Assembly (NCBI GenBank): GCA_965242485.1
Contig: CBDESM010000003.1
Coordinates: 124,001 to 188,000, forward strand
Direction of reading: 5' to 3'
Length of the DNA stretch: 64,000 nt
DNA from: CBDESM01 sp965242485
GTDB taxonomy: Bacteria; Chloroflexota; Dehalococcoidia; Bin125
The notes beneath the pieces are model-generated. The model was not told where the DNA came from, made no database searches, and saw only the letters and a program-made list of their open reading frames with translations. This document shows positions 45,552-54,632 of this stretch, piece by piece (within the stretch, counting starts at the first letter, position 1; the number at the start of each line of letters is the position of its first letter). Made by a program: the position numbers and the translations under genes.

Positions 45552-45902
45552 CTACCAGACCGGGCGCGACGGGTCGCCGCCGTAGATCTTCCAGTAGTCC
45601 GATTGGGCCCGCTTTTCCATCGCCTCCGGGTCGTCCCAGAGCCTGCGGACGATCTCGTCGAGGTAGTCCATCACCGATTCGGGCAGCAGCTTCTTGTCAA
45701 CGTAGTTCTTGCGGTGTTCGAGCACGGCCTTGGGCGGGTCCTCGCAGAAGCACCAAGGCGCGCCCGGGTGCTGGATCAGGTAGGTGTCCATCGGGTGGGC
45801 GTTGAGGTGGTCGATGTTGAGCCCGGTCTGGCGGCTGATCGACTTGGCGATCCGTTCCGACATCTCCTCGGTGTTCTCAGTGTCGAGTTCGATCAGTGCC
45901 AT
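45552..45902 (-). CDS. Hypothetical protein (116 aa)
   Basis: No family is recognised. The soluble product has MALIELDTENTEEMSERIAKS, LIQHPGAPWCFCEDPP, then VLEHRKNYVDKKLLPESVMDYLDEIV and ends WKIYGGDPSRPVW. Two cysteines lie in CFCED. The start at 45902 follows a GGAGCG element; longer versions of the frame overlap the gene on the other strand and are unlikely. It precedes the PPOX gene and may be in the same transcript. Confidence 0.6.
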   Translation of the reverse strand: MALIELDTENTEEMSERIAKSISRQTGLNIDHLNAHPMDTYLIQHPGAPWCFCEDPPKAVLEHRKNYVDKKLLPESVMDYLDEIVRRLWDDPEAMEKRAQSDYWKIYGGDPSRPVW

Positions 45903-46023
45903 AAGGCGCTCCAGACGCTCGCGACGGCTGCTTCCATTATGCCCGAAACGGACCCGACGCGGGAGCGAGACGACTCGGGGTTGCAGGCAACCTATGATTG
46001 AGTCGGAGCGGGAGGCCGACGCG

Positions 46024-46368
46024 ATGACGACGCGAACCGCAGCCGGAGCGCTGGTGGAGGAAACGGGACCGAAGGAGGCGCTGGAGCAGCGTTTTCTCGA
46101 GTTGGCGGAGACTTGGCGCTTCGAGACGGGGTGCTTGGCGTTTTGGTCATACATGGTCGACCACGACGCCTACCGCGAGATCGTTGCGATGGGGAATGCC
46201 GCAGTGCCGTGGATCCTGCGAGAGCTGGAGCGCGACGACGCGCCCTGGTTTCTGGCGCTGGCCGAGATCACCGGCGAGAATCCCGCCGCGGGTGCGACGC
46301 CCGGCAAAGTCGACGAGATTCAAGCAGCCTGGCTCGACTGGGGCCGGCGGCGATTCCCGGCCAAGTGA
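46024..46368 (+). CDS. Helical partner of DUF7689 protein, copy 1 (114 aa)
   Basis: The protein has ALEQRFLELAETWRFETGCLAF, DHDAYREIVAMGNAAVPWIL, RELERDDAPWFLALAEITGEN and AAWLDWGRRRF. These blocks recur almost exactly in the product at 58426-58758. Similar proteins precede DUF7689 genes in cyanobacteria, as far as I recall. Function unknown; a role as antitoxin or adaptor is possible but not shown. The start has GGGAGG upstream; the next gene begins inside its stop (GTGA). Confidence 0.7.
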   Translation: MTTRTAAGALVEETGPKEALEQRFLELAETWRFETGCLAFWSYMVDHDAYREIVAMGNAAVPWILRELERDDAPWFLALAEITGENPAAGATPGKVDEIQAAWLDWGRRRFPAK

Positions 46369-46826
46369 CGACCGAGGAAGAACGGCTCACCTCGCTGTTC
46401 CCCGGCTTGCGCGGCACCCGCTACGCGATCACGAGCCCGCCGTCGATCGGGTACAACTGCGTTGCGTGGGCGGCAGGCATTCCGCATAGCTGGTGGGAGC
46501 CGCTGCGGCCCGGGGCGATATGGCTTCCTGGGATCGCGCAGGAGACGAGCGTCAGAGCGGTCACGGCAGTACTCGCGCTGGTCGGATACGAGCAGTGCCG
46601 AGATGGCGAGCTGGAGGAGGGGATGGAAAAAGCGGCGATCTTCGGCGACGGCGAGCAGTTCACCCACGTGGCGCGGCAGCTGCCGTCGGGCTTGTGGACG
46701 AGCAAGTTGGGCGCCCAGTGGGACGTCGAGCATGAGCTGGAAGTGCTGACGAGCTCGGCCAATGCAGGCGGGCCGGTGCAGTATAGCGAGGTAGTCGCGT
46801 TCCTGCGGCGGGCGCGCACTTCGTAG
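46365..46826 (+). CDS. DUF7689 protein, copy 1
   Basis: The 153-residue protein shows YNCVAWAAGIPHSWWEP, GYEQCRDGELEEGMEKAAIFG and HVARQLPSGLWTSKLG-WDVEHELEVL. The Cys, His and Trp residues are arranged like a cysteine-peptidase-type site (NC-AWA and THVARQ), but enzymatic activity is unproven. This YNC-AWA...EKAA...ARQLPSGxWTSKLG pattern defines the family. The GTG start overlaps the stop of the previous gene. A second copy is at 58758-59231. Confidence 0.75.
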   Translation: MTTEEERLTSLFPGLRGTRYAITSPPSIGYNCVAWAAGIPHSWWEPLRPGAIWLPGIAQETSVRAVTAVLALVGYEQCRDGELEEGMEKAAIFGDGEQFTHVARQLPSGLWTSKLGAQWDVEHELEVLTSSANAGGPVQYSEVVAFLRRARTS

Positions 46827-46852
46827 CCGGGGCGGAACGGGAGGGCAGTTCG

Positions 46853-48970
46853 GTGACTTGGAATGCTCGGCTGCGGGTCATCGGCTTGGCGGCGGCGCTG
46901 CTGATGGCGCTCTGGGCAGCGGCGCAAGCGCAGGAGCGGGCGGCGCTTTCGCTCGCTGAGGCGGGCAGCGACCGACTCGTTGTCGCGTGGACTTGGCAAG
47001 GGGACGAGCCGGACACGTTCGCCGTCCACTGGCGGCAGCGGGTGAGCGGAGCGGAGTGGGCTTCAGTGGAGATCGCGGAGTCTGCGCGGCGCTACGCAAT
47101 CACGGGGCTACGCCCGCTCTCCGCATACATCGTGCGCGTGCGCCCGCTGGATGCCGAGGGGAACCGCATTCGAGCCCTCAACGGCCGCTCCCTCGACCTG
47201 CGCGGCGTCTTCGACACGATCCAGCTGCCCGTGCCGGATGCGCCGCGCGTCGTGTTCGACGGGGAGCGGGCGACCGCGGCTTGGGACGCCGTCGAAGGCG
47301 CGACCGGCTACGAGCTCGCTTGGGGATTGGCAGGCGGAGAGGCGGCGACGGAGCGGCTCGGCGCGGACGTGCTGGAGTTCGCGACCGGCGCGCTGGCGGC
47401 GGGGAGCCGCTACGAGTTCCGGCTGCGCTCGCTGCACCAGCGCGATCGCTCGGCGCCCTCGGCCACGGCGACGCTGACGACGGCTGCTTGGCCGCATGCC
47501 GCTCCGCGCGCTCGCTTCGAGTTCCACCGCGCCGCGGGGATGCTGGTCGAGTGGGACGCGGTCGCCGGCGCTGAGGACTACGTCGTCGCTTGGCAGAAGG
47601 AAGGCGACGACAGCCGCGCGGGGGAGACGGCGGCGACGGGGACCAGCGCGCTGGTGACGCGCGAGGGCGGCTTCTTCACCGGCGCCTGGCTGTTCCGCAT
47701 CCGCGCCGCGAACGCCGGGCTCTGGTCGGAGACGGCCCGCGTCTGGGTCGACTCGCCCGCGCCGGAACTGCGCTTCTCGCTCGAATCTTCCCGCGACCTC
47801 TGCACCGAAGGCACCCTCACCGAGATCCGCTGGCGCGGCGGCGGCGGCGCAGGCAACCTCTGGCCCCACGTCAACGGGCGGATGATCGGCGCAAACACCT
47901 ACCGCATCAAGGTCAACTGCGGCCTCATCCCCCGCACCGAAAACGGCGAAATCGACGAATCCCAGCGCGACGCCGTCATCACCGGCTTCCTCCGCGACGG
48001 CCGCGGCACCATCAAATCCGCCTCAATCCGCGTGCCACGAGCAGAGGCTCTGCCGGCTCCGACTATTGATCACAAATGGGCCTCGACAGATACTGTTTCG
48101 GTCAGGTGGCTCAGCGCCGCAGTTCATGACGATTCAGCCACGACGCTCGTCACGCAGCGGTACATGCTTCCAGGCGATATTCAATGGACATATACGCCAA
48201 TAAATTCCGGACCTGCTCGAACCAGCGTGCGGCTCTCTACCACCCGCCCGGTGCCTGCCGGTGGTTTAGTTCGAATACAAGGTGCCGAGCTGCGCAATCC
48301 AATCGAAATCGAAACCCCGAGTGCATTGCAGTGGAGCGAAACAGCCGAGTATCAAGTGATGGGAGAGCCTTATAGTCTCAGTGTTCAGTCCACGCACGAT
48401 ACGGCAACGATTTCTTGGATCCCAGTGCCATCTACGGAGTTGGTTCGGATCAACGGCTGTGATGATGTTGCTGTGGCTCGCGGCCCGGGGCGTGGCGAGA
48501 GTGTTGCATTCGCCCGTGCGGTCCCCGGACAACGCAGTCAAGTTTTGCTCTCAGGTCTGAGTCCGGACACAGAGTATGAGATAGTCGTGATTGCATGCTC
48601 AGCTGTATATGGCTATTCTGTTCGCACTACCATACGCACGGATGCCGCCCCGGCTGATTGGTCGCCTCTTCCTCGTGGACCGCAAAACGTCCGAGCAACC
48701 GCAACTCAGAGCACGATCACTGTGCAATGGGATGAACCCTTCGCAGGTGCGGTGCCTGTATATCAGATGTTATTGTCTGACGGCAATACCGGGCAAGGAC
48801 TAGCCATTGAGGGTTTGTATGAAAAACCGGCGGGCGGTTGGTCTTATACGTTCAGGGCGCTTTCGCCCGGGACGCTCTATCGCATCAAAATCCGGCACCA
48901 TGGTCTCGTTTATGGTCACCAAGATGTCTTAGTGGAGACAACGCCCATTCCGGTAGGCAGCAGTCCTTGA
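46853..48970 (+). CDS. Secreted FN3 protein B1 (705 aa)
   Basis: The signal peptide (LAAALLMALWAAAQAQE) is followed by FN3 units with SGAEWASVEI and TGYELAWGLAGGE, a third FN3-like unit (FEFHRAAGMLVEWDAV), then the family core ending in SASIRVPRAEALPAPTIDHK. C-terminal FN3 domains (VQSTHDTATISWIPVP, GLSPDTEYEIV) are close to those of A1. So the core and tail match A1 and the N terminus matches A2/B2, a mosaic. The GTG start follows GGGAGG. Confidence 0.8.
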   Translation: MTWNARLRVIGLAAALLMALWAAAQAQERAALSLAEAGSDRLVVAWTWQGDEPDTFAVHWRQRVSGAEWASVEIAESARRYAITGLRPLSAYIVRVRPLDAEGNRIRALNGRSLDLRGVFDTIQLPVPDAPRVVFDGERATAAWDAVEGATGYELAWGLAGGEAATERLGADVLEFATGALAAGSRYEFRLRSLHQRDRSAPSATATLTTAAWPHAAPRARFEFHRAAGMLVEWDAVAGAEDYVVAWQKEGDDSRAGETAATGTSALVTREGGFFTGAWLFRIRAANAGLWSETARVWVDSPAPELRFSLESSRDLCTEGTLTEIRWRGGGGAGNLWPHVNGRMIGANTYRIKVNCGLIPRTENGEIDESQRDAVITGFLRDGRGTIKSASIRVPRAEALPAPTIDHKWASTDTVSVRWLSAAVHDDSATTLVTQRYMLPGDIQWTYTPINSGPARTSVRLSTTRPVPAGGLVRIQGAELRNPIEIETPSALQWSETAEYQVMGEPYSLSVQSTHDTATISWIPVPSTELVRINGCDDVAVARGPGRGESVAFARAVPGQRSQVLLSGLSPDTEYEIVVIACSAVYGYSVRTTIRTDAAPADWSPLPRGPQNVRATATQSTITVQWDEPFAGAVPVYQMLLSDGNTGQGLAIEGLYEKPAGGWSYTFRALSPGTLYRIKIRHHGLVYGHQDVLVETTPIPVGSSP

Positions 48971-49039
48971 TTTTTCATCCTGCTGAGCCGCTAGCATGTG
49001 GCGCGGGCACGGCCGGGTTGCCGGCTGCGGAGGTGCGTG
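48971..49039 (+). promoter_or_regulatory. Conserved leader of FN3 gene B2
   Basis: This 69-bp leader repeats the sequence before gene A2 (GAGCCGCTAG, then ATGTGGCGCGGG, the GCCGG-GTTG-CCGGC hairpin, and GGAGGTGCG before the start). Only scattered bases differ over about 55 bp, more conserved than expected for untranslated sequence, which supports duplication of the two-gene FN3 locus and perhaps a role for the hairpin. Confidence 0.5.
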
Positions 49040-51325
49040 GTGGCTTGGGTGACTTGGCTGCGGGGGGCTGGCTTGGCGGCTGTGCTGGTGGCGCTGCTCT
49101 GGGCGACGGCCGCGCAGGCGCAGGAGCGGCCGGTCTTGGCGCTGGTCGAGGCGGGGAGCGAGCGGCTCGTCGTCGGCTGGACTTGGGACGGCGGCGACGA
49201 TCCTGCGGCCTTCTCCGTGCATTGGCGGCGGCGCGTGAGCGGGGCGGGGTGGGAGTCGGCGCAGGCCGAGGGGGCGGCGCGGCGGTTCGAGGTCACGGGG
49301 CTGCGGCCGAGCTCGGCCTACATCGTGCGGGTACGGGCGCTCGACGCGGAGGGCAGGGGCATCCGCGCGCCCGGCGGCGGCAGGCCCTTCGACTTGCGCG
49401 GCGTCTTCGACACGATCCAGCTGCCCGTGCCCGATCCGCCGCGCGTCGTGTTCGACGGGGAGCGGGCGACGGCTTCGTGGGACGCCGTGGAGGGTGCGAC
49501 GGGGTACGAGCTCGCTTGGGGATTGACAGGCGAGACGGCGGCGACGGAGCGGCTCGGCGCGGACATGCTGGAGTTCGCGACCGGCGCGCTGACTGCGGGG
49601 AGCCGCTACGAGTTCCGGCTGCGCTCGCTGCATCAGCGCGATCGCTCGGCACCCTCCGCGGTGGCGGCGCTGACGACGGCTGCTTGGCCGCACGCCGCTC
49701 CGCGCGCGCGCTTCGAGTTCCACCGCGCCGCCGGGATGCTGGTCGAGTGGGACGCGGTTGCGGGTGCCGAGGACTACGTCGTCGCTTGGCAGAAGGAAGG
49801 CGACGCGAGCCGGGCGGGAGAGACGGCGGCGACGGGGACCAGCGTGCTCGCCACGCGCGAGGGCGGCTTCTTCACCGGCACCTGGCTGTTCCGCGTCCGC
49901 GCCGCGGACGCCGGGCTCTGGTCGGAGACGACCCGCGTCTGGGTCGACTCGCCCGCGCCCGAGCTGCGCTTCTCGCTCGAATCTTCCCGCGAGCTCTGCA
50001 CCGAAGGCACCCTCACCGAGATCCGCTGGCGCGGCGGCGGCGGCGCCGGCAACCTCTGGCCCCACGTCAACGGGCGGATGATCGGCGAAAACACCTACCG
50101 CATCAAGGTCAACTGCGGCCTCATCCCCCGCACCGCAGACGGCGAAATCGACGAATCCCAGCGCGACGCCGTCATCACCGGCTTCCTCCGCGACGGCCGC
50201 GGCACCATCAAATCCGCCTCAATCCGCGTGCCACGAGCAGAGGCGCTGCCGGCTCCTGAGATTTTCCACCTGATTAGCGGGCGACGGGGCGCGGGCATGG
50301 CTTGGCGGGAAGTGCCGGGGGCGGGAACCGAGCAGCACTTCGGGCATTATCTCATCCGATGGCGAACAGTCCCGGACGGCGTTTGGACCTACGCCGAAGA
50401 CCGCGATGAACGTCATTCGTGGGCAACTGATCCCGGCTACTCGTGGGGCGAGCCGTTCGGGCCCAACCTCGAGGAGGACATCGCTTACGAGGTCGTCATC
50501 GCCGCCCTGCGCGAGGCGATCGAACGTGAGACACCCGACGCTCTCAATTGGTCCAACCCAAGACCGCTCGTGACGGTCTCCGAAGTGGAAAACCTGACCG
50601 CAACCAGTACCCACGACAGCATCACCGTCTCGTGGGATGTGCCTACCACTGATCGCGCGTACGTCATCACAGCTGCACACTCTCGGGGCAGTGCGCTAAA
50701 AACAATCTGGCCAACAGCTGCCGAGCGACAAAGTGTCACTATCGAGGGCTTGCCGTTTGATACTAGTTATAATGTAACCGTCGCTGACTGGACCATGGAG
50801 GAAAGAATAGTAGCATCGCTTCGAATCAGGACTAAGCCTGCGCCTCTAGGTGCAGTGCCATTGCCAATCGGGCCAAAGAATTTACAGGCGACCAGTACTC
50901 ATAATTCGATCACCGCTACTTGGGATTTGCCACATCCGGCTGCGCTTTCCGAGTTTCGCGTATCTCTAAATTATGCCGGCACCAGCCAAAGGGCAATCTA
51001 TCCTTATATTATCCAAAACTCCACCTCGCATACGATCAGCGATCTTCTGCCGGACACCTTGTACGATCTTGAGATCAGACATCAAGGCGTCGTGCTCAAA
51101 GCCGCCACAATCCAAGTCAGGACCAAGGCTCTGCCATCAGACACGATTGGAGGACAGCAAGATGCGAGTGCAACCGAGGATGTGCGTCCGCCCATGCCAA
51201 ACCTGAGAAGCATCGGGGCAATGGATTGGCCGTTTGAATATGATGCCAGATGGTGGATCACAAGCGATCCGTGGGTCTGGCGCAACTGCCCTGTTCACGG
51301 GAGGCTGATATCCGACTGCGTTTGA
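49040..51325 (+). CDS. Secreted FN3 protein B2 (761 aa)
   Basis: The first 400 residues are nearly the same as in A2: the signal peptide, FN3 units with SGAGWESAQAEG and TGYELAWGLTGE, and the core ending in SIRVPRAEALPAPE. The rest is unlike A2: FN3-like domains with ATSTHDSITVSWDVP and LLPDTLYDLEIRHQGV, ending with DWPFEYDARWWI and a short tail with cysteines. It has no M23 domain, so B2 could be a truncated version of the A2 type. The start GTG follows GGAGGTG. Confidence 0.78.
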   Translation: MAWVTWLRGAGLAAVLVALLWATAAQAQERPVLALVEAGSERLVVGWTWDGGDDPAAFSVHWRRRVSGAGWESAQAEGAARRFEVTGLRPSSAYIVRVRALDAEGRGIRAPGGGRPFDLRGVFDTIQLPVPDPPRVVFDGERATASWDAVEGATGYELAWGLTGETAATERLGADMLEFATGALTAGSRYEFRLRSLHQRDRSAPSAVAALTTAAWPHAAPRARFEFHRAAGMLVEWDAVAGAEDYVVAWQKEGDASRAGETAATGTSVLATREGGFFTGTWLFRVRAADAGLWSETTRVWVDSPAPELRFSLESSRELCTEGTLTEIRWRGGGGAGNLWPHVNGRMIGENTYRIKVNCGLIPRTADGEIDESQRDAVITGFLRDGRGTIKSASIRVPRAEALPAPEIFHLISGRRGAGMAWREVPGAGTEQHFGHYLIRWRTVPDGVWTYAEDRDERHSWATDPGYSWGEPFGPNLEEDIAYEVVIAALREAIERETPDALNWSNPRPLVTVSEVENLTATSTHDSITVSWDVPTTDRAYVITAAHSRGSALKTIWPTAAERQSVTIEGLPFDTSYNVTVADWTMEERIVASLRIRTKPAPLGAVPLPIGPKNLQATSTHNSITATWDLPHPAALSEFRVSLNYAGTSQRAIYPYIIQNSTSHTISDLLPDTLYDLEIRHQGVVLKAATIQVRTKALPSDTIGGQQDASATEDVRPPMPNLRSIGAMDWPFEYDARWWITSDPWVWRNCPVHGRLISDCV

Positions 51326-51340
51326 ATGTTGGCGCGGGGG

Positions 51341-52450
51341 CTATTGGAGCGCGCTGGCAGCGGTGATTGGCCAGACTTCTTCTACGATGCCGCGGCGGTG
51401 GGCGTGGATTTGGCGGTGGAGGAGGATGGTGCTGTCGCTGTAGTGGGGGACTAGGCGGATGCGTTCGCCGACTTCGACTTTGCGCCATTCGTCGACTTCG
51501 AGATGGGTGTGCTCGGCGCTGAGGCCGCGGCATTCCATGCCGCGCGGGGGGACGACGGCGGGCAGGCCGGTGTGGCGGCCGGTCGTCTTCCAGCCGGCGT
51601 CGGCGGCGACCAGCGGGTAGTTGGCGACGGAGACGAGCTGGGCGGCGATGACGAGGGCACGGAGGTGGCCTTGGACGCCCATCTCCTCATAGGTGAGGTC
51701 CATCAGCACCGCGCCGCCGGCTTGGAGCTCGGTCCAAGCCTCGCGCGGGTCGTGTTGGAGGACGAAGCGGTAGTTGCCGGAGCCGCCGCCGGAGGCGTGC
51801 GCGATGTGGATGCCGGTCGCCTCGCAAGCGCGGCGGGCGCGGGCGAGGATGCTGGCCGAGGCCGCGGTTTCGCGTTCTTTCGCCTCCGGTTCGAGGTGCA
51901 TCACGTGGCCTTCGTAGCCCATCAAGCCGCGCAGTTCGAGGTTGGGGAGATCGAGCGCCAGCTGGGCCAGAGGAGGCGCATCCTCGGGCGCGACGCCGCA
52001 GCGGTGCAGGCCGACATCGATATCGATCAGGATTTCGATGGTCGAGCCGGCGGCCTCAGCCGCAGCCGAAAGCTGGCGCAGATTGACCTCCGAGTCGGCG
52101 GCGACGGCGAGGGCGGCCTCGCGGGCGAGCCGGGCGGCGCGGGCGGCCTTGAACTCGCCGACGACTTCGTTGGCGATGAGGATGTCGCCGATGCCGCCGG
52201 CGGCCATGGCTTCGGCTTCGGAGACTTTGGCGCAGGTGACGCCGACTGCACCGGCGTCGAGCAGGCGCTGCGCGATCTGCGGGGTTTTGCAGGCCTTGAC
52301 GTGAGGACGCCAAGCGATGCCGGCCTCGGCGCAGCGCGAGGCCATCAGCTGCGCGTTGTGGTCGAGCGCGTCGAGATCGACGAGCAGCGCGGGAGTGTCG
52401 AGCTGCTCGACGGGCAGGCCGACGACGTCCGCGGCGGCCGGCTCAGGCAT
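51341..52450 (-). CDS. DSD1/D-threonine aldolase-like PLP enzyme
   Basis: The 369-residue protein has LDTPALLVDLDALDHN, the PLP lysine in RPHVKACKT (Lys52) and IDIDVGLHRCGV in the alanine-racemase-like barrel. The C-terminal domain has GLSAEHTHLEV and PHYSDSTILLH with metal-ligand histidine and aspartate. This pattern fits D-serine dehydratase 1 and D-threonine aldolase-like enzymes. The exact reaction (aldol cleavage or dehydration) is uncertain. The gene overlaps the aquaporin gene by 8 bp. Confidence 0.85.
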   Translation of the reverse strand: MPEPAAADVVGLPVEQLDTPALLVDLDALDHNAQLMASRCAEAGIAWRPHVKACKTPQIAQRLLDAGAVGVTCAKVSEAEAMAAGGIGDILIANEVVGEFKAARAARLAREAALAVAADSEVNLRQLSAAAEAAGSTIEILIDIDVGLHRCGVAPEDAPPLAQLALDLPNLELRGLMGYEGHVMHLEPEAKERETAASASILARARRACEATGIHIAHASGGGSGNYRFVLQHDPREAWTELQAGGAVLMDLTYEEMGVQGHLRALVIAAQLVSVANYPLVAADAGWKTTGRHTGLPAVVPPRGMECRGLSAEHTHLEVDEWRKVEVGERIRLVPHYSDSTILLHRQIHAHRRGIVEEVWPITAASALQ

Positions 52451-53195
52451 CTTCGGGTTCGTCGGCCGCGCCGACGCGGAAGAAGTGGTGGTAGAGGACG
52501 GCGGCGAGGATGGCGCCGGCGCTGGGGGCGAGGATGTAGACCCAGAAGGAGTCGAAGGCGTTGGAGATCAGGGCGGGGCCGAAGGTGCGGGCGGGGTTGA
52601 CGGATGCGCCGGTCATGGGGATGGCGACGAAGTGGATCAGCATCACGGCCATGCCGATGGCGATGGGGGCGGAGACGCCCCAGTTACGCTTGGCGACGAC
52701 GGAGCCGATCACGACGGCGAGGAGGGCGGCGGTGAGCACCATCTCGACGAGGAACGCGCCGCCGTTGCCGCCGACGACATCCGTGCTGATGCCGTGCGCG
52801 CCGAAGTTGCTCAGGTTGCCGAGGTCGTCGTTGACCATCGCGTAGAGCAGTGCGGTGGCGCAGCAGGCGCCGACGAATTGGGCGAGCATGACGATCAGGC
52901 CGGGCGCGACTTTGACTTTGCGGATGACGATGAAGGCGAGTGTGACGGCGGGATTGAGGTGGGCGCTGCCCATCTTGTCAAAGGCGAAGAGCATGACGGA
53001 GATGGCGAGGCCGTGCGAGATCGCGATGAAGGCGACGCCGGCGGCATCGAAGGGCGGGCCGCCGCTGATGGCGGAGACGGCGATGATCGAGCCCGTCGCC
53101 ATGAGGACGAAGAGCATGAATGCGAAGAACTCGGCGACGTATGAGCGGATGTTGGCCGGAGAAGTGATTTCGTCGAGGCCGATGCGTTCCGACAT
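52443..53195 (-). CDS. MIP-family aquaporin/glycerol channel
   Basis: The 250-residue protein has six membrane segments and two NPA boxes: HLNPAVT at residues 81-83 and SVNPARTFGPAL at 200-202. The arginine after the second NPA is the selectivity-filter residue. The short lengths and loop spacing are closer to water channels than to glycerol facilitators. The ATG at 53195 follows AAAGG; a GTG at 53201 is possible. Its stop overlaps the PLP-enzyme gene. Confidence 0.9.
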   Translation of the reverse strand: MSERIGLDEITSPANIRSYVAEFFAFMLFVLMATGSIIAVSAISGGPPFDAAGVAFIAISHGLAISVMLFAFDKMGSAHLNPAVTLAFIVIRKVKVAPGLIVMLAQFVGACCATALLYAMVNDDLGNLSNFGAHGISTDVVGGNGGAFLVEMVLTAALLAVVIGSVVAKRNWGVSAPIAIGMAVMLIHFVAIPMTGASVNPARTFGPALISNAFDSFWVYILAPSAGAILAAVLYHHFFRVGAADEPEDA

Positions 53196-53276
53196 TGCCA
53201 CTGCCTTTCCCCGAAGCCGGTACCGGTGCGCGGATGCTACTAGAACGGAAGGCGGAGACGGGATGGAGGATCCCGC

Positions 53277-54119
53277 TTATGTGGAGGAGGACTCTCGCTC
53301 CCGCGCGCGGAAGTAGTCCGCGGCGCTGCGAATGGCGGGGAGGCAGCCGCGGTCGAAGGAGATCGCATCGCGCTCGTCGTCCCTGGGAAGTGTGAGCGCC
53401 CAATCGAACGCGATCTCGAAGCGGGGGAACAGCTCGAGCGAAGCGGCGACGGAGTCGCAGAGCGAGGCCGTCGCGCCATCGCGGACCGCGCAGGCGAGCG
53501 CGTCGGCGTCGCCGGGGAGGTCCGCGGCACTGCGGAGAGCGGCGAGGGCGGCCGCCGCGGCCGCGGTGCACCGGCGATCATCGGGCCGGGCCGGCGGGAG
53601 GTCCTCGCCGACGAGCTGATCAGCGTCGTTCCGAGTCAGGGGCGCGGTCTTGAGGATGACTTGGCCCGCTGCTGGATCGATGTGCTCGAGCGTCACTCGA
53701 TCCATGAAGCCCCGGGCCGCGTCGTTGCCGCCGTCCGCGCAGACAGCCGCGGCGAGGATGTCGCGCGCGGACGCCAAGAGGTCGGCGACGGGTTCGATGG
53801 GCGCGCCGTCCGCGTCAGTCGGGAACGGCGCCCGGACGGTGATGCAGTCGCGCTCGGCGGTGCGGAGAGCGCGGAGGACGTCGTGCTCGTCAAGTTCGAG
53901 GGTCTTGGCAAGGTCCTCGATCAGGCGGTCGACCACGAGCTTGTAGTCCCGCAGGTCCTGGATGCGCGGGATGATCACTCCCGAGAGCGACGGGTGCTCA
54001 TAGACGTCGGAGAATTCGCGATAGGTGCCGGCTTTCCGCCATCCGCGGCGTTCTACGAATGCCATGAGGGCCGAGGGCGTCACCGCGTTCAGGGCATCGC
54101 CATGCCAAGCAGGCTTCAC
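53277..54119 (-). CDS. DUF4365 partner, module copy 2 (C-terminally short, 280 aa)
   Basis: The 280-residue protein matches the 375-residue product at 11815-12942: the blocks GWRKAGTYREFSDVYEHP, GVIIPRIQDLRDYKLVV and LIEDLAK are shared, followed by a similar helix-rich middle (LLASARDILAAAVC) and FEIAFDWALTLPRDD. It stops after YFRARERESSST where copy 1 continues with about 95 more residues. No such extension is seen in another frame, so the domain is missing, not frameshifted. The start is GTG 54119, inside the stop of the DUF4365 gene (GTGA). Confidence 0.65.
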   Translation of the reverse strand: MKPAWHGDALNAVTPSALMAFVERRGWRKAGTYREFSDVYEHPSLSGVIIPRIQDLRDYKLVVDRLIEDLAKTLELDEHDVLRALRTAERDCITVRAPFPTDADGAPIEPVADLLASARDILAAAVCADGGNDAARGFMDRVTLEHIDPAAGQVILKTAPLTRNDADQLVGEDLPPARPDDRRCTAAAAAALAALRSAADLPGDADALACAVRDGATASLCDSVAASLELFPRFEIAFDWALTLPRDDERDAISFDRGCLPAIRSAADYFRARERESSST

Positions 54120-54619
54120 GTGAGGCCTCCGCTCATGTCGCCATCCATCAACGCATTCAGGGTAGCCAAGTCGAGACGATTTCCGGCGGGGATGTCGATC
54201 GTGACCGTCTGCTGTCCGCGACGGGGAGGTGCGCCGGCAAGGCTCGCCCAATAGGCGCGACGACGCAGCAGCAGCGCATCATCCGATACTTCGAGCCAGC
54301 GAGCGGAATCGCGAGGCAGATCGAGAACGATCAGGACGATCGGAGCCTTGCCGGAGCTGCGCAGGATGTCGTAGCTGCGCCGGTTGATCCGGAACCTGAA
54401 CATCCCGTCTCTCGGCTCCCCGAGGTTCACGGTCGCCTTCAGCTGCACATCCAAGATTCTGCCGTAGACGCCGCTCCCGGCGCGGACCTGCATGTCGATG
54501 CCGGCCATGTCGAAGTCGTATTCGGCGGTGATGAAGCCGGCGCGGCCGGCCAGCGCGCGGAGGTAGGAGCGGGAGAGGGCTTCTTCGATCTGGGGCTGCG
54601 TCAGCAGGGGTTCGGCCAT
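54116..54619 (-). CDS. DUF4365 protein, putative nuclease-like, module copy 2
   Basis: The 167-residue protein has the same length as copy 1 at 11315-11818. Conserved places are IEEALSRSYL, AGIDMQVRAG (Asp42) and ILDVQLKATVNL (Gln59, Lys61), followed by ARWLEVSDDALLLRRRAYW, almost identical to copy 1. These fit an endonuclease-like fold. The ATG overlaps nothing upstream. It is followed by its partner gene in the same overlap style. The flanking genes are CoA transferases and the aquaporin, not restriction genes. Confidence 0.75.
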   Translation of the reverse strand: MAEPLLTQPQIEEALSRSYLRALAGRAGFITAEYDFDMAGIDMQVRAGSGVYGRILDVQLKATVNLGEPRDGMFRFRINRRSYDILRSSGKAPIVLIVLDLPRDSARWLEVSDDALLLRRRAYWASLAGAPPRRGQQTVTIDIPAGNRLDLATLNALMDGDMSGGLT

Positions 54620-54632
54620 TGTCAGCGCGGCC

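Noticed and set aside
51503..52600. Forward frame opposite the DSD1-type gene
   Set aside because: Shadow frame with Gly-rich low complexity; the reverse gene has PLP and metal motifs.
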